From positions 1 to 17,771 of the forward strand of contig DAOUMU010000274.1 in NCBI GenBank assembly GCA_034409055.1: DNA of 17,771 nucleotides, in the 5' to 3' direction. The position numbers and the translations under genes were made by a program. Below, piece by piece: positions 12,935 through 17,771 of this stretch. Numbering within the stretch: the first letter of the stretch is position 1; every line of letters starts with the position of its first letter. The DNA is from DAOUMU01 sp034409055 (GTDB lineage Bacteria > Chloroflexota > Anaerolineae > 4572-78 > J111). The notes beneath the pieces are model-generated. The model made no database searches. It was given only the letters and a program-made list of their open reading frames with translations, and was not told the origin of the DNA.

Positions 12935-13843
12935 GTGGCTTCTATTCGCGAAATCAAACGACGTATCAGAAGTGTAAAAAATATTGCTCAAGTAACACGA
13001 GCGATGCAGATGGTGGCCGCTTCAAGAATGCGTCGGGCTCAAGAGCAAGCGCTTGCCTCCCGGCCCTATGCGGCTAAAGCGTGGGAAATCTTAACCCATC
13101 TGGCCGCTCAAAGAGGCGAGACAGAACAACTTCATCCTTTGCTGACCCGGCGAGACGAAATTAAAGATATCGCCATTATTTTGATCACCGCCGATAAAGG
13201 ATTGGCGGGCGCTTATAACAGTAATATCATTCGGGCTACCACCCGCTTTATGGCCGAGCAAAATTGGGCAGAGGCCAAACTGATTACCGTAGGGCGTAAA
13301 GGACGTGATTTTATGGTGCGCTACCAACGTACCGTTATCGCTGAGTTTAGCGATTTACCCGCCCGCCCAACGGCGCTCGATATCACGCCGATTGCCCGGC
13401 TGGCCATTGATGGTTTTCTGGCCGGTGATTACGATGAGGTCTATCTAGCCTATACGGATTTCATCAACACGTTGGTGCAAGAACCGACAATTCGGCTATT
13501 GTTGCCTATCCGCACCGGCTATGTAGCCAGTAAGGTGATGAGCGAGTACCTGGATCAAGAAACCACCCTGGTTACGACCGAATATCTATATGAGCCCGAA
13601 CCGGCGACGTTGCTTGATACCATCCTACCTCGTTTTACCGAATTGCAGATTTATCAGGCCCTGTTGGAAGCTTTGGCCAGCGAGCACTCAGCGCGCATGG
13701 TGGCTATGCGAAACGCAACTGAAAACGCTAATAACCTGGTCGATGACTTGACCCTAACCTATAACAAGGCTCGTCAAGAGGCCATCACTAAAGAAATGTT
13801 AGACATCGCCGGTGGCGCCGAAGCGCTGGCAATGAGCAGTTAG
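12935..13843 (+). CDS. atpG: ATP synthase F1 subunit gamma
   Basis: Central rotor shaft, 302 residues. The N-terminal helix REIKRRIRSVKNIAQVTRAM and QMVAASRMRRAQ is diagnostic, as is the C-terminal helix ARMVAMRNATENANNLVDDL with NKARQEAITKEMLDIAGGAEA. The middle Rossmann-like part has ITADKGLAGAYNSNI. It begins with GTG at 12935, with AGGATAACCT upstream as ribosome site, 20 bp after atpA. No cysteine-containing redox-regulatory loop of the chloroplast type is seen. Confidence 0.98.
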   Translation: MASIREIKRRIRSVKNIAQVTRAMQMVAASRMRRAQEQALASRPYAAKAWEILTHLAAQRGETEQLHPLLTRRDEIKDIAIILITADKGLAGAYNSNIIRATTRFMAEQNWAEAKLITVGRKGRDFMVRYQRTVIAEFSDLPARPTALDITPIARLAIDGFLAGDYDEVYLAYTDFINTLVQEPTIRLLLPIRTGYVASKVMSEYLDQETTLVTTEYLYEPEPATLLDTILPRFTELQIYQALLEALASEHSARMVAMRNATENANNLVDDLTLTYNKARQEAITKEMLDIAGGAEALAMSS

Positions 13844-13865
13844 CAATTAAGCTTAGGAGGATTGA

Positions 13866-15269
13866 ATGGCGAAAGGAACGATAGGCCGCGTGTCGCAAGT
13901 ACTGGGCGCGGTTGTAGATGTGGAATTTCCATCGGAACAGTTACCCGAAATCTACCACGCTGTGGAAATCGAGCGGGAGGACCAGGAGTCCCTGATCTTG
14001 GAAGTGCAGCAGCATAGGAGCAACGATATTGTACGCACGGTGGCCATGGACGCCACCGATGGTTTGCGCCGCGGTCAAATTGCTGTGGATACCGGTGCTC
14101 CGATCAGCGTACCTGTTGGGCCATCGACGCTGGGCCGTATTTTCAATGTTTTGGGACGTCCCGTAGATGGTCTAGGCCCGGCTGAAAGCGACACCTATTA
14201 CCCTATTCATCGTCCTGCTCCCGAATTTAAAGATCAAGTAACCCAGGCAGAACTGTTCGAAACCGGCATCAAAGTGATTGACCTGATTGCCCCCTTTACC
14301 AAGGGCGGGAAAACAGGGGTATTTGGCGGGGCTGGGGTTGGTAAGACCGTTATCATTATGGAACTTATTGCTTCTCTGGCCCGCGAACATGGGGGATATT
14401 CTGTATTTGCCGGAGTGGGGGAGCGCACCCGTGAGGGGACCCAACTTTACCAAGAAATGCAAGAAGCGGGGGTTCTGGATAAACTCTGTATGGTCTTTGG
14501 CCAGATGAATGAGCCCCCTGGCGTGCGTTTACGGGTAGGTTTAGCCGGTTTAACCCTGGCCGAGTATTTCCGTGATGAAGGCCGGGACGTGCTCCTTTTC
14601 ATCGATAACATCTTCCGCTTCGTCATGAGTGGTTCGGAAGTATCGGCTTTATTGGGCCGGATGCCCAGCGCCGTTGGTTACCAGCCCACCCTGGGGACTG
14701 AAATGGGGGAGCTGCAGGAACGGATCACCTCCACCCGCCGAGGCTCGATCACCAGTATGCAGGCTGTCTATGTACCGGCCGACGACTACACCGACCCCGC
14801 ACCCGTGGCCACCTTTGCTCACCTGGATGCCACGATTGCCCTGGAACGCTCCATTTCCGAGTTGGGGATCTACCCGGCCGTCGATCCCCTGGCCTCAACC
14901 AGTCGCATTCTTGATCCGCTGGTGGTTGGCAAAGAACATTACGAAGTGACCCGCGGGGTGCAACGAGTCCTGCAACGCTACAAAGACCTGCAAGATATCA
15001 TCGCCATTTTGGGCATCGATGAACTATCAGAGGATGACAAACTGGCCGTGGCTCGGGCCCGTAAAATTCAACGCTTCTTCTCACAACCTATGTATGTGGC
15101 CGAGCAGTTTACCGGCCGGCCTGGTCGTTACGTGCCTGTCGGGGAGACCGTGACCGGCTTTAAGAAGGTTTTGGAGGGTGAACTGGATGACGTGCCAGAA
15201 CAGCACTTCTACATGGCCGGTAACGTTGACGAAGTGTTTGAGCGGGCCAGAAATGGGCAAAATGAGTAG
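13866..15269 (+). CDS. atpD: ATP synthase F1 subunit beta
   Basis: Catalytic subunit, 467 residues. Walker A is GGAGVGKT (154-161), and the catalytic glutamate is in GERTREG (Glu186). The Walker B region is LLFIDNIFRF, then GSEVSALLGRMPSAVGYQPT. The DELSEED-type rotor-contact motif reads DELSEDD. In the usually near-invariant segment after IDNIFRF, this protein has VMSG rather than TQAG. The ATG at 13866 follows AGGAGG at 5 nt, one of the strongest ribosome sites in the window. It lies 22 bp after atpG and 9 bp before atpC. Confidence 0.99.
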   Translation: MAKGTIGRVSQVLGAVVDVEFPSEQLPEIYHAVEIEREDQESLILEVQQHRSNDIVRTVAMDATDGLRRGQIAVDTGAPISVPVGPSTLGRIFNVLGRPVDGLGPAESDTYYPIHRPAPEFKDQVTQAELFETGIKVIDLIAPFTKGGKTGVFGGAGVGKTVIIMELIASLAREHGGYSVFAGVGERTREGTQLYQEMQEAGVLDKLCMVFGQMNEPPGVRLRVGLAGLTLAEYFRDEGRDVLLFIDNIFRFVMSGSEVSALLGRMPSAVGYQPTLGTEMGELQERITSTRRGSITSMQAVYVPADDYTDPAPVATFAHLDATIALERSISELGIYPAVDPLASTSRILDPLVVGKEHYEVTRGVQRVLQRYKDLQDIIAILGIDELSEDDKLAVARARKIQRFFSQPMYVAEQFTGRPGRYVPVGETVTGFKKVLEGELDDVPEQHFYMAGNVDEVFERARNGQNE

Positions 15270-15278
15270 GTTTGGCTA

Positions 15279-15743
15279 ATGGTAATGCTGCGTCTTGAAA
15301 TTCTGACCATCGAACGTAAATTGTTCGATGATTATGTAAATATGGTCATTGCGCCGGGATCCGAAGGTGTGTTAGGTATCTTGCCCCGCCACACGCCTTT
15401 ACTAACCGCCCTGAACTACGGTGAGCTTCAAGTAAAGAAAGAGGGTGAGGAAGATCAATTCTTTGCCATTGGCGGTGGCTTTATGGAAGTACAGCCCGAT
15501 CACGTGGTTGTATTGGCCGACTCGGCTGAGCATGCTGGCGAAATTGACGTGACCAGGGCCGAGGCAGCCCGCGAGCGGGCGGAAGAACTGTTGGCCAAGG
15601 CAAAAAAGGGGGAGACCATCGATTTTGCCCGGGCCGAATCTGCCCTACGCCGTTCGCTTATCCGCCTCAAGGTGGCCCGGCGTCGCTACAGACGAGACCG
15701 TGGTCCGGGGCCCACCCGGCCTGGAGAAGATTTCTCTTCATAA
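15279..15743 (+). CDS. atpC: ATP synthase F1 subunit epsilon
   Basis: Regulatory rotor-foot subunit that can brake ATP hydrolysis, 154 residues. The N-terminal beta-sandwich shows LEILTIERKLFDDYVNMVIAP, GSEGVLGILPRHTPLLTAL and FFAIGGGFMEVQPDHVVVLAD. The C-terminal helical hairpin is EIDVTRAEAARERAEELLAKA and FARAESALRRSLIRLKVARRR. A short basic, Pro-rich tail (RRDRGPGPTRPGEDFSS) goes beyond the usual end. The ATG at 15279 has AGTAGG about 8 nt upstream; an alternative ATG two codons later is less well placed. It is the last gene of the operon. Confidence 0.96.
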   Translation: MVMLRLEILTIERKLFDDYVNMVIAPGSEGVLGILPRHTPLLTALNYGELQVKKEGEEDQFFAIGGGFMEVQPDHVVVLADSAEHAGEIDVTRAEAARERAEELLAKAKKGETIDFARAESALRRSLIRLKVARRRYRRDRGPGPTRPGEDFSS

Positions 15744-15752
15744 TCCTTCTTG

Positions 15753-15887
15753 CCTCGCCCTTACTTTTGGCGAGGATACTGGATTTGATCTGTATCATCT
15801 CAATAATTCGGGGTGGGGTAGGGGCGAGGCAACTCGGATTGAAGGTCTCGGAGCAAACAACCTGCTCTCCGAGTTGCCTCGCCCCTA
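15753..15887. repeat. Palindromic element downstream of atpC
   Basis: The main inverted repeat has perfect 20-bp arms, 15819-15838 and 15868-15887 (TAGGGGCGAGGC... and its complement), around a 29-nt loop. A smaller hairpin CCTCGCC-GGCGAGG (15753-15759 with 15769-15775) shares the CCTCGCC core. The long perfect arms suggest a mobile palindromic repeat rather than the terminator, which follows separately. The loop also contains CTCGGAG, which can pair with CTCCGAG in the right arm to form an alternative fold. Confidence 0.85.
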
Positions 15888-15925
15888 ACTTTTTGAGAAG
15901 ATAGATTTGATCTGACATCTTGTTG

Positions 15926-15962
15926 AGGCCAGGAGTTGTTTTTAATGGCTCCTGGCCTTTTT
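15926..15962 (+). terminator. Rho-independent terminator of the ATPase operon
   Basis: A perfect 10-bp stem, AGGCCAGGAG (15926-15935) with CTCCTGGCCT (15949-15958), has a 13-nt loop and is followed by a T5 run. It is the first strong terminator after atpC. Confidence 0.85.
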
Positions 15963-15979
15963 GTGACGTTGGGGTCTGT

Positions 15980-16007
15980 TTGCTCAATCCTCAATTTGAA
16001 TTACAAT
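15980..16007 (+). promoter_or_regulatory. Candidate promoter of mreB
   Basis: TTGCTC (15980-15985), a 16-bp spacer and TACAAT (16002-16007). It lies just past the ATPase terminator. A hairpin GCTCGACC-TCAG-GGTTGAGC (16029-16048, one G-T pair) follows in the leader, directly before the ribosome site GGAG. Confidence 0.4.
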
Positions 16008-16065
16008 TTAAGAAAGTTTTGCTGAATGGCTCGACCTCAGGGTTGAGCGTTGTTCGGAGTCATAT

Positions 16066-17076
16066 ATGCTTGAAAAAAAGATAGGGATTGATTTAGGTAC
16101 ATGTAGTATCTTAATTTATGTGAAAGGGCGGGGCATTGTTTTGCAAGAACCCTCTGTGGTGGCTATCTCGCAAAATGAGGACCGCATTGTGGCTATTGGC
16201 GAGGAAGCCCTGGCTATGTTAGGACGTGTGCCCGAAGCCATCGAGATTACCCGCCCCTTACGCAATGGGGTGATTGCCGATTATTACGTGACCGAAAGGA
16301 TGCTGGATTTTTATATCGAGCGTCTGGTGGGTCGTTTCCGGCTGTTCCCGCCTGAGGTGATGATTAGCACCCCGGTGGGCATTACCAGCGTGGAACGCCG
16401 GGCCGTGGAAGATGCGGCCCGAAAAGCAGCCCGTAGGCCGGCTTATACCATTCCCGAGCCCCTGGCCGCAGCCATTGGCGCCGGTATGCCCATTGATACC
16501 CCAACCGGCAACATGGTCGTTGATATTGGAGGGGGGACAAGCGAAGCGGCCGTTATTGCCATGAATGGCATTGTGACCAGCAATTCAGTACGGATTGCCG
16601 GCATGAAACTGGATGAGGCCATTATCAACCACGTGCGGCGCAAATACAACCTGATTATCGGCGAACAAACCGCCGAAGAAATCAAGATTAATATTGGCAG
16701 CGCCACCCCTATGGCAGAGCCGATGGAAATGGTCGTAAAAGGACGGGACCAGGTGGCCGGTTTGCCCAGAACAATCAAGATTACCTCTGATGAGGTCACC
16801 GAAGCCATGAGCGAACCGCTGGCGGCTATTTGTGGGGTGGTTAAAAGTGTGTTGGAAAAAACACCGCCTGAACTGGCCTCTGATATTATTGACCGGGGCC
16901 TGATCATTACCGGCGGCACGGCTCTACTGCGAAACCTGGACCTGATGTTAACCGAGCAGATTGGTGTGCCCTGCTACATAGCCGATAACCCCATTGCCTG
17001 TGTCGCTTTGGGCGCGGGCATGGGTTTAGAAATGCATGAGGCCCTGGAGCGGGCGGCCATGCCGGCCTACTATTAG
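16066..17076 (+). CDS. mreB: MreB/Mbl-type bacterial actin
   Basis: This ATP-binding filament protein guides side-wall peptidoglycan synthesis and cell shape at the inner membrane face. The protein has 336 residues, normal length. Phosphate-1 is IGIDLGTCSILIYVKG (6-21). Phosphate-2 is VVDIGGGTSEAAVI (151-164), and EPLAAAIGAG has the likely catalytic Glu131. The adenosine motif is LIITGGTALL near 285. MISTPVGITSVERRAVEDAA and SVRIAGMKLDEAIINHVRRK are typical of MreB. The phosphate-1 loop has Cys13 where most MreB proteins have Ala. The ATG at 16066 follows GGAG at 6 nt. mreCD do not follow; 695 bp of non-coding DNA does. It is likely expressed from its own promoter. Confidence 0.97.
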   Translation: MLEKKIGIDLGTCSILIYVKGRGIVLQEPSVVAISQNEDRIVAIGEEALAMLGRVPEAIEITRPLRNGVIADYYVTERMLDFYIERLVGRFRLFPPEVMISTPVGITSVERRAVEDAARKAARRPAYTIPEPLAAAIGAGMPIDTPTGNMVVDIGGGTSEAAVIAMNGIVTSNSVRIAGMKLDEAIINHVRRKYNLIIGEQTAEEIKINIGSATPMAEPMEMVVKGRDQVAGLPRTIKITSDEVTEAMSEPLAAICGVVKSVLEKTPPELASDIIDRGLIITGGTALLRNLDLMLTEQIGVPCYIADNPIACVALGAGMGLEMHEALERAAMPAYY

Positions 17077-17088
17077 CAGCCGGCGTTT

Positions 17089-17162
17089 CCCCTGCTGTAA
17101 GCCGGGCATGGGGATGCCCGGCCTACAGCAGGGGGCCAGGCCGTGCATCCCCATGCCCGGCC
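17089..17162. repeat. GC-rich palindromic repeat after mreB
   Basis: Arms 17089-17109 and 17114-17134 pair over 21 bp with one mismatch around a GGGG loop (CCCCTGCTGTA...CCGGGCAT and complement). A third segment (17144-17161, GCATCCCCATGCCCGGCC) can pair instead with 17101-17118, giving an alternative fold. It has no T-run, so it is more likely an intergenic palindromic repeat than a classical terminator. Confidence 0.85.
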
Positions 17163-17200
17163 AGCTATTCCCCGATTATTTTCTAAAATTCCATAAAAAC

Positions 17201-17252
17201 GCCACGCCCCAACGTTCGCTTTAGAAGCTACCAGAGGGGACGTGGCTTTTTT
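17201..17252. terminator. Bidirectional Rho-independent terminator
   Basis: GCCACGCCCC (17201-17210) pairs with GGGGACGTGGC (17236-17246) with one bulge. T6 follows on the plus strand. On the minus strand the stem ends in GTTTTT. It can end mreB transcription and any transcript coming from the right. Confidence 0.7.
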
Positions 17253-17430
17253 ATATTTGCCCGGTGCTGCACCTGGCAGCACCGGCCAGGCGTCCCCCCG
17301 GAAATTTCTTGTGGGGGCTCTGCTCCCTGGGGAGCAGACAGGCCGCGCCATTTTTTAATGCCTCGACCACGCATCCGCCCGAAGGGCCAACCCGTGATAC
17401 AGCTTGCGCCCTGTGGGTTGCCGGCAGGGA

Positions 17431-17476
17431 CCGTTCGATAAAACTCACGACACAGCCGTTCGATAAAACTCACGAC
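17431..17476. repeat. 25-bp-period direct repeat
   Basis: CCGTTCGATAAAACTCACGA and a further C occur identically at 17431-17451 and 17456-17476, separated by ACAG. It lies inside the possible minus-strand RNA. Confidence 0.85.
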
Positions 17477-17771
17477 CTGGTAAAAAAATGTGGGAGACCA
17501 GCCGACAACCGTTGTTGTTGTTCCTGTTGTCTGGGTGATTCCTGTTGCGGCGGGCACAACGGGCATTGTTTCTATTGTTGTTCCAGGACCCGCCCCGCAG
17601 CACCCGGTCTCCTCGGCCTGCGCCCGCAACAAAGTTGCCCGCTTATTATAGCCGAATTGCGTTTTTTCGCCACTTGTTTTGCTGAAAATTTTAAATCGAC
17701 CCGCTTACGCGGGGAACAGGGTGAGGTTGACTTATCGCCACCTTGAGCTTGTGCCCCTACCTCTCTGGTCC

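Larger units (their letters stand above)
17200..17640 (-). other. Possible minus-strand structured RNA; no convincing protein
   Basis: On the minus strand a TATAAT (17650-17645) lies just upstream, and the bidirectional terminator lies 440 nt further on. Between them are stable hairpins: CCGGTGCTGC with GCAGCACCGG (17261-17270, 17276-17285), CTGCTCCC with GGGAGCAG (17320-17337), and GCCCTTCGGGC near 17380. ORFs on both strands here have improbable composition, such as a CCCSCC run. I looked for RNase P, tmRNA and SRP RNA signatures and saw none. This is a layout-based guess. Confidence 0.2.

Noticed and set aside
17228..17746. Long ORFs on both strands after mreB
   Set aside because: Composition is improbable (Cys runs, Thr runs), they overlap inverted repeats, a terminator and a direct repeat, and they lack good starts.

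Overview
The window looks like a chromosomal segment of a Chloroflexota bacterium, probably of the Anaerolineae or a related lineage. This is inferred, not searched. The reasons are an intact F-type ATP synthase operon that starts with atpZ and is followed by mreB, the amino-acid style of the ATPase subunits, frequent GTG/TTG starts behind strong AGGAGG-like ribosome sites, a Pro/Thr-linked extracellular lipoprotein, and intergenic DNA rich in palindromic and microtandem repeats. No rRNA or tRNA gene was seen.

Left part (1-3350, minus strand): the N-terminal 332 residues of an anaerobic nickel CO dehydrogenase (cooS) run off the left edge. Just upstream of it, and probably in the same operon, is a gene fusing a BldC/MerR-type DNA-binding domain to a heavy-metal-associated (HMA) fold that lacks the CxxC. 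Further upstream is a PAS-LuxR regulator with a Cys/His cluster. The DNA between them holds an imperfect direct repeat and decayed coding traces. A frameshifted gene remnant lies upstream of the PAS-LuxR gene.

Middle part (3351-8560): a fragment of one MFS transporter abuts a complete second MFS transporter (+). Then come a DegT/DnrJ/EryC1-type sugar aminotransferase (+), a lipoprotein with an Ig-like domain and a Pro/Thr linker (-), and a stand-alone, partly degenerate receiver-domain protein (-). A 36-bp unit repeated three times lies upstream of the ATPase operon.

Right part (8561-17076, plus strand): atpZ-atpB-atpE-atpF-atpH-atpA-atpG-atpD-atpC encode a complete F1Fo ATP synthase. Subunit c has Glu59 but lacks the sodium-type ligands, which points to proton coupling. 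A palindromic element separates atpB from atpE, and a second palindrome followed by a good terminator closes the operon. mreB (cell-shape actin) follows under its own likely promoter.

Right edge (17077-17771): no convincing protein gene. It holds strong inverted repeats, a bidirectional terminator, a 25-bp-period repeat, a possible minus-strand structured RNA, and one unit resembling a type I-E CRISPR repeat at the very edge.

The point most worth following is the cooS neighbourhood: an HTH-HMA fusion with an internal ribosome site, and a Cys/His-rich PAS regulator, which may together form a metal-, redox- or CO-responsive control module.
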